DNA of 64,000 nucleotides. Origin: Flagellimonas taeanensis. Its GTDB lineage: Bacteria; Bacteroidota; Bacteroidia; Flavobacteriales; Flavobacteriaceae. The translations under genes and the position numbers were made by a program. The stretch spans positions 124,001 to 188,000 of the forward strand of contig NZ_QXFO01000018.1 in NCBI RefSeq assembly GCF_003584105.1. Reading direction: 5' to 3'. The notes below the pieces were generated by a model. That model had not been told where the DNA came from, did no database searches, and saw only the letters and a program-made list of their open reading frames with translations. Positions 1 to 10,193 of the stretch are shown here, piece by piece (the first letter of the stretch is position 1; the number at the start of each line of letters is the position of its first letter).

Positions 1-1751
1 TTGCCCCACGTATCATCGACAATGTCCAGTTCCAGAATGGTGGGTTCGGGGCAACCTATGGACGGAGGTCCTCATCCTTCCTCAGTCTCGGGGTCAAGGA
101 GGGCAACAGGGCATCCTGGTCCGTTAGCGGACAGTTCGATCTGTTGGGGGCGACCCTGATCGCCGATGGGCCGATATCCGAGAAGACAAGTGTTTTCGTT
201 TCCGCCAGGTACCAAAACTTTGGAATGCTGATCGACCTGTTGGACGAACAGCAGGCCTCCATATCATTTGGCGATTACCTGGTGAAGACCACCACACAGC
301 TCAATGAAAAAAATAAACTTTCGGTCATTGCCATGATCAATCCCGAATCGGCCAGTAGGACCATTGATGACCTGGAACCGGGTATGGAGATCAATGAGGA
401 CAATAGTGGCCGTACCGTGCTGTGGGACCATGAAAGAAGCCAAGCCGTAGTGGGACTCAATCTGAGGACCTTGCTGAATTCCAGTAGTTACCTCACCAAT
501 GTACTGTATTACCGCTCCTCAAGTGTGGACAACAATTTCGGGAGGTTCAACCCGTCCCTTGATGACGAAGGGGTCATAGTGGACCCATTGGCAGGGGGCT
601 ATGAGGAACGTATCCGGACCATCCTCAATGACCAACAGGAGGTGGGTTATCGTTCCATCTATACCAAAAATTTTGATAAGCTAACCCTGACAGCGGGAGT
701 CGATGCCGCCATGGTCGATCTGGACTATGAAAGACGATTGAGCCGTATGGATACCCTTTATACGTTCCGGACAAGGGACATCAGTGACAACCCATCGCAA
801 CTGTACGAAGTGTTGGATCCCTCCCTGTTCAACTCAAGGTTCGATGATAACGCCTTCAATGGTTCAGGTTACATCAATGCCTCTTGGAAAGTGTCCAATC
901 GGTTTACCTTGAACCCAGGCGTCCGGTACGATTATACCGGATTTACCGAGCAGCATACCCTTTCTCCCAGATTGAGCGGAAGCTTCGCTTTAAGCGAAAA
1001 GCACAGTCTTAATTTTGCAACGGGGCTCTATTATCAGGATGCGGCCTATCCGGATGTGGCAGGGCAATCCGATGGGAACCTCCTCAAAAATGAACGTTCC
1101 TTCCAGTCCATTCTTGGTTATAAGATCCAAATTTCCAGTGACCTGAAATTCATTGCGGAAGGTTGGTACAAGGAATTTGACGACCTAATCGTGCAGCCCA
1201 ACCGGGCCCAGAGCTTTTTGACCAATGACGGAACGGGCCATGCCTATGGGGCCGACATCAGTCTGACCAAAAGGCTATCGAAGAATTATTATGGACAGAT
1301 CAGTTATTCCTATATGGAGAGCGTCAGGGACGACAATGATGGTCTGGGGGAGTATGACTATATCTTCAGTGTGCCCCATACCTTCAGTTTTCTGGGAAGC
1401 TATAAGCCCAACGACAAGTGGATTTTCTCAGGGAAGTTCCGCTACAGCACGGGTAGGCCGACCGATGAATATATCATCCATGAAGATGTGTTCAATGACC
1501 CCGAAATGCTACGATATAGCCAAGAAATCACCGCGATCAATGGGGACCGGCTAGCGGATTTCATCAGTTTGGACCTGAGGGTGGATTACAACGTCCTACG
1601 TAGTTGGGGTACTTTTTCCGCCTTTGTGGATTTGGTGAACATCACCAACAGGTTCAATGTGAACATGGAGACCTTCATTCCAGAGACAGGGGTGATCTCC
1701 AATATTGGCCTCGGGGTGTTCCCCACCTTTGGGATCAGGGTTGAACTATAA
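1..1751 (+). CDS. TonB-dependent outer membrane receptor, C-terminal part
   Basis: The reading frame is open from base 3 and runs to the stop at 1749-1751, so about 582 residues are present and the 5' end lies outside the window. The first residues look like the end of a plug domain (GGFGATYGRRSSSFLSL, followed by a barrel). The rest alternates short amphipathic strands, with paired phrases such as NPGVRYDYTG and LSPRLSGSFAL, and ends in a beta-strand with terminal FGIRVEL, as TonB-dependent receptors do. It would import a ligand across the outer membrane using TonB/ExbBD. The ligand is unknown. It lies 27 bases before a run of oxidoreductase and permease genes on the same strand, which suggests that they act on the imported compound. 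Confidence 0.9.
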   Translation, partial: APRIIDNVQFQNGGFGATYGRRSSSFLSLGVKEGNRASWSVSGQFDLLGATLIADGPISEKTSVFVSARYQNFGMLIDLLDEQQASISFGDYLVKTTTQLNEKNKLSVIAMINPESASRTIDDLEPGMEINEDNSGRTVLWDHERSQAVVGLNLRTLLNSSSYLTNVLYYRSSSVDNNFGRFNPSLDDEGVIVDPLAGGYEERIRTILNDQQEVGYRSIYTKNFDKLTLTAGVDAAMVDLDYERRLSRMDTLYTFRTRDISDNPSQLYEVLDPSLFNSRFDDNAFNGSGYINASWKVSNRFTLNPGVRYDYTGFTEQHTLSPRLSGSFALSEKHSLNFATGLYYQDAAYPDVAGQSDGNLLKNERSFQSILGYKIQISSDLKFIAEGWYKEFDDLIVQPNRAQSFLTNDGTGHAYGADISLTKRLSKNYYGQISYSYMESVRDDNDGLGEYDYIFSVPHTFSFLGSYKPNDKWIFSGKFRYSTGRPTDEYIIHEDVFNDPEMLRYSQEITAINGDRLADFISLDLRVDYNVLRSWGTFSAFVDLVNITNRFNVNMETFIPETGVISNIGLGVFPTFGIRVEL

Positions 1752-1778
1752 AAAGGAAGCATTGAAACATAGCAAAAA

Positions 1779-2561
1779 ATGGAATTAAAGAATAGCACCA
1801 TATTGATTACGGGCGGTACAAGTGGTATCGGGCTTGAATTCGTAAGACAGCTTACCTATTTGGACGCCAAGATCATTGTGACCGGTCGAAATCTCCACAC
1901 GTTGGAGGAAACCAAGAAAAGGTTTCCAAAAGCACATATCATCCAAAGCGATGTCAGTGAACCTGAATCCATCGAAAGGCTTTATGCCGAGGTGGTCCAA
2001 CAGTTTCCCGAGTTGAATATCATGATCAACAATGCCGGGCTAATGCGTCAGATCGATCTTCAGGACAATGCCATGGATCTCTTGAGCATCAATCAAGAAA
2101 TTGCAACGAATCTGACGGGGACCATTCAGATGACCCATAAGTTCTTGCCCCGCTTAAGGACCAAGACCTCGGCGGCAATCATCAATGTCACTTCCAGTAT
2201 TGCTTATCTACCGTATAGCATTGCCCCCATCTATAGTGCTTCAAAAGCGGGTGCCCATGCTTATACCAAGGTGTTGCGTTTGCAACTGGAAGATTCCAAT
2301 ATCAAAGTGTTCGAGATACTGCCACCAGGGGTGAGGACCAATCTCCAAAACCATTGGGAATTGCCACCCCCGGAGGGAAGGATGATGGATGTCGAGAAAA
2401 TGGTCAGGGATGCGATCGATGGGATTTTGAGGGATAGACCGGAAATCACACCGGGCCTGGCCAAGACCGTAAAGGTCCTGGGAAGGATCTTGCCGAACAC
2501 CCTGATCAAATATGGGCATGGTGAGTTTAAAAAGTTGAAACAGTTAAGGGTTACGGGTTGA
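1779..2561 (+). CDS. SDR-family NAD(P)-dependent oxidoreductase (DltE-like)
   Basis: A 260-residue classical short-chain dehydrogenase. The cofactor glycine motif TGGTSGIG is at residues 11-18, NNAG at 84-87, and the catalytic serine (139/140), Tyr152 and Lys156 (YSASK) are all present. The overall pattern resembles the DltE-like subgroup found in many Bacteroidota. The substrate cannot be read from sequence. It begins 27 bases after the TonB receptor and stops one base before the next start, so it is very probably in one transcript with both. The ATG at 1779 is preceded by an A-rich leader (GCAAAAA), typical for this phylum, and no Shine-Dalgarno is visible. Confidence 0.92.
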   Translation: MELKNSTILITGGTSGIGLEFVRQLTYLDAKIIVTGRNLHTLEETKKRFPKAHIIQSDVSEPESIERLYAEVVQQFPELNIMINNAGLMRQIDLQDNAMDLLSINQEIATNLTGTIQMTHKFLPRLRTKTSAAIINVTSSIAYLPYSIAPIYSASKAGAHAYTKVLRLQLEDSNIKVFEILPPGVRTNLQNHWELPPPEGRMMDVEKMVRDAIDGILRDRPEITPGLAKTVKVLGRILPNTLIKYGHGEFKKLKQLRVTG

Positions 2562-2562
2562 T

Positions 2563-3513
2563 ATGGCGGATCGTATGAAAATCGTTTTAACAGGTTCCTT
2601 GGGCCATATCGGAAAACCATTGGCCTTGTCCTTGATCGAAAAGGGACATCAAGTGACCATCATAAGCAGTAGACCGGAACGGCAATTGGCCATTGAGGCC
2701 TTGAACCCACCATGGGATGGGAAACAAGTAAGGGCCGCCATTGGAAAATTGCAAGATGTCGGCTTTTTGACAGAAACGTTCAGGGGAGCCGATGTGGTTT
2801 ACCTCATGGAAGCCATCAATGCGAATACCGGGGCCTATTTCAACCATGCCATGGATATCGATGCGGAACATTTTAAGCTGGCCGATAGCTTTGCCCATGC
2901 CATTAAAAATTCCGGGGTGTCCAAAGTCATCCACCTCAGTACGATAGGAGCGCATACCGGTTATGGGGTCGGGTTGCTCAATGCGCACTATTATGTGGAA
3001 GAAACCTTGAGGGCACTCCCGGATGATATCCATATCAAGTTTATGAGACCGGTGGGTTTCTATTATAACATGTTCTCCTACATACCCAGTATACGGGAAG
3101 AAGGTACCATCTTTCAAAACTATGGCGGTGGAGAAAAAGAGCCTTGGGTCTCCCATTTGGACATTGCGGAGGTCATTTCCGAAGAAATGGAACTGCCCTT
3201 TATTGGAAGGACGGTTCGATACATAGCCAGTGATGAGGTTTCGCCCGATGAGGTGGCACATGTGCTGGGGTCCGCGATTGGAATGCCAGATCTCAAATGG
3301 ACACAGGTGTCCGATGAGCAGTTTGTCTACGACCTTTTGTATTTGGGAATGAACCCCGATGTGGCCATGGGCCTGACCGAAATGAACGCCAGTAGGGTGA
3401 ATGGGCTTCTATATGAAGATTATTATAAGAACAGACCGGAATTGGGAAAAGTGAAACTCACCGATTTCGCCAAAGAGTTTGCAAAAGTGTATTATCAAAA
3501 ATCAGTTATATGA
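2563..3513 (+). CDS. NmrA-like NAD(P)-binding protein
   Basis: A 316-residue atypical SDR. A Rossmann signature TGSLGHIG at residues 10-17 follows a hydrophobic first strand, and the body matches the NmrA/QOR-type family: VVYLMEAI near 85, a VIHLSTIGAH segment near 125 and RPVGFYYN near 166. Members act as redox sensors or as reductases of quinones and other small electrophiles. There is no canonical YxxxK catalytic pair. It follows the upstream SDR after one base and overlaps the next gene by four bases, so translation is probably coupled. The start could also be the ATG at 2575, which would drop four residues. Confidence 0.88.
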   Translation: MADRMKIVLTGSLGHIGKPLALSLIEKGHQVTIISSRPERQLAIEALNPPWDGKQVRAAIGKLQDVGFLTETFRGADVVYLMEAINANTGAYFNHAMDIDAEHFKLADSFAHAIKNSGVSKVIHLSTIGAHTGYGVGLLNAHYYVEETLRALPDDIHIKFMRPVGFYYNMFSYIPSIREEGTIFQNYGGGEKEPWVSHLDIAEVISEEMELPFIGRTVRYIASDEVSPDEVAHVLGSAIGMPDLKWTQVSDEQFVYDLLYLGMNPDVAMGLTEMNASRVNGLLYEDYYKNRPELGKVKLTDFAKEFAKVYYQKSVI

Positions 3514-3941
3514 AAAATGTATTATTGGCAGCGATACTATTGGTATCCCTTAGCGCAATGGCCCAAAAATTGGAGGCCGACCATATCCTTGGTGTATGGC
3601 AAAGTGAAAACTATAAGATCGAGTTCTTTAAGGAGGGAGAAATATATTCTGCCAAGCTTTTGTGGTCCAAGGATATGTTCGAACCGGATGGGAAGACCCC
3701 CAAAAAAGATGTGCACAATCCAGATGAAAATTTACGGGACCGTCCCATAAAAGGGATAATCCATATTACCGGCTTGGCCTATGGGGATGGGGAGTACAAA
3801 AATGGCAAATTGTACAGTGTCCAGGACGGCAATACCTATAGTTTTAAGGGGGAACTACAAAGTGAAAATGAACTTGAAAGCAGGGCTTTTAAAGGAGTGA
3901 CCCTGTTAGGTAGGACTATTCACTGGACCCGTGTCCCATAA
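3510..3941 (+). CDS. Secreted DUF2147 protein
   Basis: A 143-residue protein with a short signal peptide (MKNVLLAAILLVSLSAMA, cleavage before QK). The mature part is a DUF2147 domain: ILGVWQSENYK at the start, then EIYSAKLLW, DVHNPDENLRDRPIKG, a GDGEYKNGKLYSVQDGN block and a final LGRTIHWTRV strand. The domain is a small lipocalin-like beta-barrel that is periplasmic in other bacteria, and its ligand is not known. The ATG overlaps the stop of the NmrA-like gene in an ATGA arrangement, which places it in the same operon. It could bind or carry the compound handled by the neighbouring enzymes, but that is inference. Confidence 0.87.
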   Translation: MKNVLLAAILLVSLSAMAQKLEADHILGVWQSENYKIEFFKEGEIYSAKLLWSKDMFEPDGKTPKKDVHNPDENLRDRPIKGIIHITGLAYGDGEYKNGKLYSVQDGNTYSFKGELQSENELESRAFKGVTLLGRTIHWTRVP

Positions 3942-3958
3942 CCGAAAAAACCAAAGGA

Positions 3959-5257
3959 ATGAATAGACCCCTGGTATCACACCCCAATGAAAATGTCCTG
4001 TTGTCCTGTTGGAGAAGGACCGCCTTTTTGATCACCTTGGTATTGGTGAGCATCTTTAGTCAGATAGATAGGGTGCTGCCGTTTATTTTGGGGGAATCGA
4101 TCAAGCTGGACCTTGGCCTCAATGATACCCAGCTCGGTCTCCTTACAGGGGTCGCGTTTTCCGTTTGCTATTCCTTGGCCTCCCTGCCCCTTGCGCGAAT
4201 AGCCGATAAAGGCTGGGCAAAGCAAGTGTTGGTGCTGTGCCTTTTGCTCTGGAGTGCCATGACCGTATTGGGTGGATTGGCCTTCGGGTTTGTTCTTCTT
4301 GCCTTTTCACGTTTTGGCGTTGCCCTTGGTGAGGCAGGAGGGACCCCTGCAAGCCATGCCATGATCGTGGATCGGATACCCGCCGCTTTTCGGGGACGGG
4401 CCATAGGGTTGTTTGCCATGGGAATTCCCTTGGGGACCATGATCGGCTTTGCCTTGGGGGGATGGATAAGCGATCATCTGGGCTGGCGGTACGCTTTTAT
4501 CGGTGCCGGTGTTATTGGGTTGTTGGTGGTCCTATTGGTCCTTTTGTTCGCCAAGGGAAACTATGGGGTGTTGCGTTCCAAGTCCGATGATGAAGGCTTT
4601 TTGGTATCGGCCAAAAAATTGTTCTCCAAACCCTCTTTTGTCTGGTTGTTCATTGTGGCCAATTTATTGGGTTTCGCCACCGCACCCTTTTATACGTTTA
4701 CCGCTCCTTTTTTGATCAGGACCCATGGCCTGACCGTATCCGAGGTGGGACTGTCGTTCGGGCTTTTACAGGGCCTTATGGGGATATTGGGAACCTTACT
4801 TGGGGGAAGATGGTTCGATAGGGCGGTCAAGCGCGGATCGACCAAACTGATGAACCCTCCGGCAGTCGCACTGATCATAGCCGCGGTCTCAACGATGGTG
4901 GGGCTCTTTGCACCCTCATCATTCATGACCATTGCGCTCTTTGTGCCGGCCATGTTCGCCTTTGCCTTCCTATTGCCTTTTGCCTTTGGATCGGGTCATG
5001 TGGCGGCAGGGCCAGGGAAAGAGGCCCTGGCAACGGGGATTTTTATGATGGGTGCAGGAATGCTATCTGTTGCCCTATCCCCCTTACTGGTAGGGATGAT
5101 CAGTGACGCCGCATCCACGGAACCTGGAGCCAATGGATTGCAGATAGGAATGTTGGTGGTTCCCTTATTTTGCGTTTTTTCTAGTGTTGGTTGTTTTATC
5201 GCTAGCGATAAATTGAGTGCCTACCTTAAGATCGGTATGAATAAGAAAAAGGAATGA
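3959..5257 (+). CDS. MFS permease, spinster-like
   Basis: A 432-residue inner-membrane transporter with about 12 hydrophobic segments. The first half carries the spinster-type signature: FSQIDRVLPFILGESIKLDL, then LNDTQLGLLTGVAFSVCYSLA and an LARIADKG loop between helices 2 and 3; RAIGLFAMGIPLG marks helices 5-6. In sphingomonads and related bacteria this subgroup often sits beside TonB receptors and catabolic oxidoreductases, and that is the arrangement here. The transported molecule is unknown. It starts 17 bases after the DUF2147 gene, and its last codons overlap the upstream reading frame of the following hydrolase gene. Confidence 0.92.
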   Translation: MNRPLVSHPNENVLLSCWRRTAFLITLVLVSIFSQIDRVLPFILGESIKLDLGLNDTQLGLLTGVAFSVCYSLASLPLARIADKGWAKQVLVLCLLLWSAMTVLGGLAFGFVLLAFSRFGVALGEAGGTPASHAMIVDRIPAAFRGRAIGLFAMGIPLGTMIGFALGGWISDHLGWRYAFIGAGVIGLLVVLLVLLFAKGNYGVLRSKSDDEGFLVSAKKLFSKPSFVWLFIVANLLGFATAPFYTFTAPFLIRTHGLTVSEVGLSFGLLQGLMGILGTLLGGRWFDRAVKRGSTKLMNPPAVALIIAAVSTMVGLFAPSSFMTIALFVPAMFAFAFLLPFAFGSGHVAAGPGKEALATGIFMMGAGMLSVALSPLLVGMISDAASTEPGANGLQIGMLVVPLFCVFSSVGCFIASDKLSAYLKIGMNKKKE

Positions 5258-5355
5258 ACACAGGGGGCTATCAGTGTATTGCCATAACAACAAATTTATG
5301 GACCTGGATCCAACCATTTTTGAAATTAATCGGACCTAAATGCCATATCCATATT

Positions 5356-6444
5356 ATGGAGAGAAGAACGTTTTTGAAATCCACGGGAATCTTAGCTTTG
5401 TCAATGGTATTGGGTAAATGGGCCACGGGTTCCATAGTCAAAACAAAAAATAGGGCACCTATGATTAAAAATCCAGAATTGAACACCATACTCTCGTCTT
5501 GGGAGGGAAATCCGATCGATGAAAATGGCCGCTTTGTGAACCATGAATTCCCTATGAAGAATTCATTCGGGGATGCACTGAAATGGATGCTGCAAAGGAA
5601 CCCGAAACGGAAAATCAAGAAAGAGGACAAATGGCGGATGCAAGTGGTGAAGGATGATTCGTTTTTGCGTTCCAAGGAAGATGTGATCGTATTGTTGGGG
5701 CATGCCTCCTTTTTCATCCGAGTGGGGGGAAGGCAAGTTTTGATAGATCCGATTATGGGTTCGGTTCCGCTGAAAAAGCGGTACACCGAATTTCCGATAG
5801 CCACGGATAAACTGGTGGATATCGATTATGTACTGGTTTCGCATGCGCACTATGACCATTGTGACAAGGCCAGTTTGGTGACCCTTCATCGGCAGAACCC
5901 GAATGCCAAGTTTTTAACCGGGTTGAACATGTCCACCCTGTTGAAGGATTGGGTGAAAACAAGCGAGATACAGGAAGCAGGTTGGTATCAGGAATATAAC
6001 TTGGATGACAGCCTGCAAATTTACTTTTTACCCTCTAGGCATTGGTCAAACCGCAGGATTGGGGATGAAAATGCCTACTTGTGGGGTGCTTTTGTGTTAA
6101 AGAGTGGTGAAAGGACCATCTACTTTGGAGGGGATTCCGGATACGGGAGCCATTTCAGGGAAGTAGGGGAACTTTTCCCAAATATTGATGTGGCCCTGAT
6201 CGGTGCAGGGGCCTATGCTCCCCGTTGGTTCATGTCACCCAACCACCAAGATCCGGAGCATGCCGTAAGGGCATTTAATGATACCAAGGCCAAAATGATG
6301 GTGCCTTTTCATTACGGAACCTTTGATATGTCCGATGAACCACTTTCCGAGCCCGAGGCCATACTGAAGTCCTTGGCCAGGAACAATAAAGTGCAGGGGG
6401 AATTGAAAATTGCAAAAGTTGGGGAAGCCCTTTCCTTAGGGTAA
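5356..6444 (+). CDS. Tat-exported metallo-beta-lactamase-fold hydrolase (NAPE-PLD/UlaG-like)
   Basis: The 362-residue product uses the ATG at 5356; the frame is open up to 5254, but only the later start gives a signal peptide. That peptide, MERRTFLKSTGILALSMVLG, has the RRTFLK twin-arginine motif. The dinuclear metal site HxHxDH is at His163, His165, Asp167 and His168, followed by FGGDSGYGSHF and a late VPFHYGTFD, the layout of the phospholipase D-like/UlaG branch of the fold. It probably hydrolyses a phosphodiester or lactone in the periplasm; the substrate is unknown. The gene follows the MFS permease by 98 bases and ends the plus-strand run, 11 bases before a hairpin terminator. Confidence 0.9.
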   Translation: MERRTFLKSTGILALSMVLGKWATGSIVKTKNRAPMIKNPELNTILSSWEGNPIDENGRFVNHEFPMKNSFGDALKWMLQRNPKRKIKKEDKWRMQVVKDDSFLRSKEDVIVLLGHASFFIRVGGRQVLIDPIMGSVPLKKRYTEFPIATDKLVDIDYVLVSHAHYDHCDKASLVTLHRQNPNAKFLTGLNMSTLLKDWVKTSEIQEAGWYQEYNLDDSLQIYFLPSRHWSNRRIGDENAYLWGAFVLKSGERTIYFGGDSGYGSHFREVGELFPNIDVALIGAGAYAPRWFMSPNHQDPEHAVRAFNDTKAKMMVPFHYGTFDMSDEPLSEPEAILKSLARNNKVQGELKIAKVGEALSLG

Positions 6445-6455
6445 AAAGAGAACAT

Positions 6456-6486
6456 GGACGGTTATCCGTCCCGATTTATTTTTTTA
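6456..6486 (+). terminator. Intrinsic terminator after the hydrolase gene
   Basis: A perfect six-pair stem GGACGG / CCGTCC with a TTAT loop (6456-6471) is followed by a T-rich tail to 6486. It lies 11 bases after the hydrolase stop and separates the long plus-strand run from the DoxX-like gene. Confidence 0.6.
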
Positions 6487-6511
6487 AAACGATAACTAAA
6501 TTATACAACGA

Positions 6512-6862
6512 ATGATAAAGAATGTGATATCAATGGTGCTTTTGGGCATATCGGTTTTTTTGGCCCTCAAGCACGGGTGGGATGCTTTTCAAGCACCCAG
6601 TCAGGAGCAATCAAAAATGATGGCCGAATTGGGCATCACCAAAACAGCAATGCCTTATTTTGGGATATTCTCAATACTCATCGGGTTGATGTTGATCTGG
6701 CACAGGACCTTTTTTTTGGGCAATATGCTCAATGCCATGGTCATTTTGATCATCATGGTATTGTCCCTGAGGGCGGGAAATTATAAAATGGCCTTGATCG
6801 AAATTCCTTTTTTGGCCATGCCCTTGCTATTGATCTATCTCAAATATCCCTTTAAACATTAA
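6512..6862 (+). CDS. DoxX-like integral membrane protein
   Basis: A 116-residue protein made almost entirely of four hydrophobic helices (about 4-21, 48-64, 67-84 and 92-110), with an amphipathic stretch QAPSQEQSKMMAELGI after the first helix. Size, topology and the MPYFGIFSILIGL second helix fit the DoxX/DoxD-like family, whose members support quinone or thiol redox reactions in the membrane in some organisms. The assignment is by overall pattern, not by a diagnostic motif. It is preceded by a terminator and followed after 12 bases by an AraC-type regulator, so those two are probably co-transcribed. Confidence 0.72.
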   Translation: MIKNVISMVLLGISVFLALKHGWDAFQAPSQEQSKMMAELGITKTAMPYFGIFSILIGLMLIWHRTFFLGNMLNAMVILIIMVLSLRAGNYKMALIEIPFLAMPLLLIYLKYPFKH

Positions 6863-6874
6863 ATACCAAGAACG

Positions 6875-7774
6875 ATGAACAAGCTACCCATTAGAGTGAA
6901 TTCCATTTCCATGGCCCATAGGATAAGGGGCATGGCACCGCCTTCGCATCCACTGATAAGCATTACGGATGTCGGGGCCGTCAAAGGGGCCGCGGACATT
7001 AGTGCGGTACTGGATTTTTATATGATTTCCCTCAAAAGAAACTGTGACAATTTGACCTACGGACAGCAAAAGTACGATTTTGACGAAGGGGTAATGGCCT
7101 TTGTCGGACCCAACCAGGTGTTGAGGGGTCAGGAGCATGAACCCGGTTATGCCCCTAAAGGTTGGGTGATGTTGGTGCACCCGGATTTTTTTTGGGGTAC
7201 CTCCCTGGCCAAAAAGATCAAGAAATACGAGTTCTTCGGATATGCAGTGAATGAGGCTCTGTTCCTTTCCGAAAAAGAAGAGGCGACCATCAATGGGATC
7301 ATTGAAAATATCAGACAGGAATGTGATACCAACATCGATAAGTTCAGCCAGGATATCATTGTTTCGCATATAGAGACCTTGTTGAACTATTCAGACCGCT
7401 ATTACCAACGACAGTTCATCACCCGGAAAGTGACCAATGCCAAGGTACTGACACAGATGGAGGAAATTTTAACGGAGTACTTCAAAAATGGGAATCTATT
7501 TGAAGGCTTGCCCACTGTGCAATATGTGGCCGACAAACTGAATGTCTCGACCAAATATTTGAGCAGTATGTCCAAGCAATTGACCGGACTGACCACCCAA
7601 CAGCATATCCATCAAAAATTGATAGAGAAGGCCAAGGAAAAATTGTCCACTACCAATCTGTCCGTGGGTGAGATTGCCTATGAACTGGGGTTTGAGCATC
7701 CACAGAGCTTCAGTAAGTTGTTCAAGACAAAGACCAAGCAAAGTCCTTTGGAGTTCAGGGCCAGCTTTAATTGA
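6875..7774 (+). CDS. AraC-family transcriptional regulator (copy A)
   Basis: A 299-residue regulator. The N-terminal two thirds form an effector-binding cupin-like domain (DFYMISLKRN near 48, YDFDEGVMAFVGPNQV near 68), and the last 100 residues carry the double helix-turn-helix, ending in the hallmark VGEIAYELGFEHPQSFSKLFKTKT. It is clearly paralogous to the regulator at 11,589-12,497: the segments KIKKYEFFGYAV and LSVGEIAYELGF are shared exactly. The domain order is the usual one for stimulus-responsive activators. Likely targets are the neighbouring oxidoreductase and transport genes, but no binding site was proven. Confidence 0.93.
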   Translation: MNKLPIRVNSISMAHRIRGMAPPSHPLISITDVGAVKGAADISAVLDFYMISLKRNCDNLTYGQQKYDFDEGVMAFVGPNQVLRGQEHEPGYAPKGWVMLVHPDFFWGTSLAKKIKKYEFFGYAVNEALFLSEKEEATINGIIENIRQECDTNIDKFSQDIIVSHIETLLNYSDRYYQRQFITRKVTNAKVLTQMEEILTEYFKNGNLFEGLPTVQYVADKLNVSTKYLSSMSKQLTGLTTQQHIHQKLIEKAKEKLSTTNLSVGEIAYELGFEHPQSFSKLFKTKTKQSPLEFRASFN

Positions 7775-7886
7775 ATTTAGCAAAACCTCATCCAATGGTC
7801 GATCCATCGTTGAATCCAACTTTTGACAGGGTTACGGAAGGGGCAAAAATTAAGACCAACTAGAGTGGTTTAAAAAAAAGAAAACG

Positions 7887-8378
7887 ATGAAACGAAGCAA
7901 AATATATGGGATGTTGGCTCTTTTGACCTTAAATGCCTGCACGACTATGGACAATAACAGGATACAGGGAACTTGGGAACTGGTCTCGGGCAACCTGCAC
8001 ATGGAAAATGACACCTTGGCCCTTTTTGGAAAGCACCCGAGCGGCTCTTTGATCTTTACGGAAAACATGCGTTTCAATGTGATATTGAATGATATGGATG
8101 TACCGGCATTCCATGCAGAGGATAGAAGTCAAGGTACCTGTGAGGAACTGCGGGCCGCAGTGACCGGGTCTTTGGCCCTCTATGGCACCTATTCGGTCGA
8201 TGAAAATGGTGATTTTGAAAGCCAGCATGTCATTGGCTCCACATTCCCCAATTGGAACGGATTGAATAGGGACAACAGGCAACTTTCGCTGGAAAGGAAG
8301 GGAAATCTTTTGGTGGAAAACTTACCCTTGGAAAATGGAGGGGTGGTTGTGATCGAATGGCGGAAAATAAAGGATTGA
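7887..8378 (+). CDS. Lipocalin-like lipoprotein
   Basis: A 163-residue protein whose N-terminus MKRSKIYGMLALLTLNACTT ends in a lipobox (LNAC, Cys18), so it should be lipidated. The mature part begins IQGTWELVSGN and contains PSGSLIFTENMRFNVIL, a GTYSVDENGDFESQHVIGS strand pair and a closing VVVIEWRKIK; this is the lipocalin-like fold common in secreted proteins that bind small hydrophobic ligands. The ligand is unknown. It lies 112 bases after the AraC gene and stands alone on its transcript as far as can be seen. Confidence 0.8.
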   Translation: MKRSKIYGMLALLTLNACTTMDNNRIQGTWELVSGNLHMENDTLALFGKHPSGSLIFTENMRFNVILNDMDVPAFHAEDRSQGTCEELRAAVTGSLALYGTYSVDENGDFESQHVIGSTFPNWNGLNRDNRQLSLERKGNLLVENLPLENGGVVVIEWRKIKD

Positions 8379-8516
8379 TAGTATTGCATCGTGGAAGGTA
8401 TTCAATCCATGCCGAATGGCAATATGGTCCCTAAAGAGATTCCAGGTAATCCATGATTGAGGGTTGTTTTTGCCAAAAGGCAAAACTTATGGGAATATAT
8501 TGGGTAATTTAGAAGC

Positions 8517-9086
8517 ATGGAAGAATTCCTCGATTTTATGCTACAGTTCGGGAACCTGAACCAACAGCAAAGGGATTTGATCACCAAAAAAGCGGAGACT
8601 ATTGAGCTTTCCACGGATGATTATTTCTGGGAAGCTGGGAAACCGATCAACCATGTCGGATTTACCAAAAAGGGTGTACTGAGAGTGTATTACTACAATA
8701 ACCAAGGGGAGGAGATCACCCGCTATTTCATTGAGGAAAACCTATTGATCCTGTATGGCCATGATATCGGATCCAACTACGTTCCCTCCGAATATTTGCA
8801 GGCCATTGAACCGTGTGAACTTGTGGTTTTCTCCAAGAAGAATTGGCGGGATATTTCGGAAACCATTGTGGGATGGGAAGCGATTGTCCAAAAAATCGTG
8901 GCCAGGCAACAAAAGGAAAAATTGGAGCGAAGAAGTCCATTGATCGAACAGGATGCCAAAACACGGTATCTTGGATTTATGCAGAAATTCCCGAATCTGG
9001 TCAATCGAATTCCTTTGTCCTATGTCGCATCCTATCTGGGAATCACCCAATCGACCTTGAGCAGGGTTCGAAAAAGGATTGGGTAA
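8517..9086 (+). CDS. Crp/Fnr-family transcriptional regulator
   Basis: A 189-residue regulator: a cyclic-nucleotide-binding-like beta-roll at about 20-115 (ITRYFIEENLLIL, AIEPCELVVFSKKNW) and a short C-terminal winged helix-turn-helix (IPLSYVASYLGITQSTLSRV, 165-184). The phosphate-binding cassette of true Crp is not evident, which is the rule in this Bacteroidota subgroup. The aldo/keto reductase gene starts 82 bases downstream on the same strand, so the regulator may control it. Confidence 0.9.
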   Translation: MEEFLDFMLQFGNLNQQQRDLITKKAETIELSTDDYFWEAGKPINHVGFTKKGVLRVYYYNNQGEEITRYFIEENLLILYGHDIGSNYVPSEYLQAIEPCELVVFSKKNWRDISETIVGWEAIVQKIVARQQKEKLERRSPLIEQDAKTRYLGFMQKFPNLVNRIPLSYVASYLGITQSTLSRVRKRIG

Positions 9087-9126
9087 TCCTGCTTTTTGCC
9101 TTATGTCAAAAGGTTCCATGGTATAA

Positions 9127-10137
<1,011 letters not shown>

Positions 10138-10193
10138 TTTAGCAATACTAATGGAAGATTGGCTAACGTTTTGAACCGTATCATCCCATTTCT

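Noticed and set aside
2587-3261. A 224-codon open frame on the minus strand opposite the NmrA-like gene
   Set aside because: The plus-strand protein has a clear family fold; the antisense frame has no recognisable domain and is explained by codon bias.
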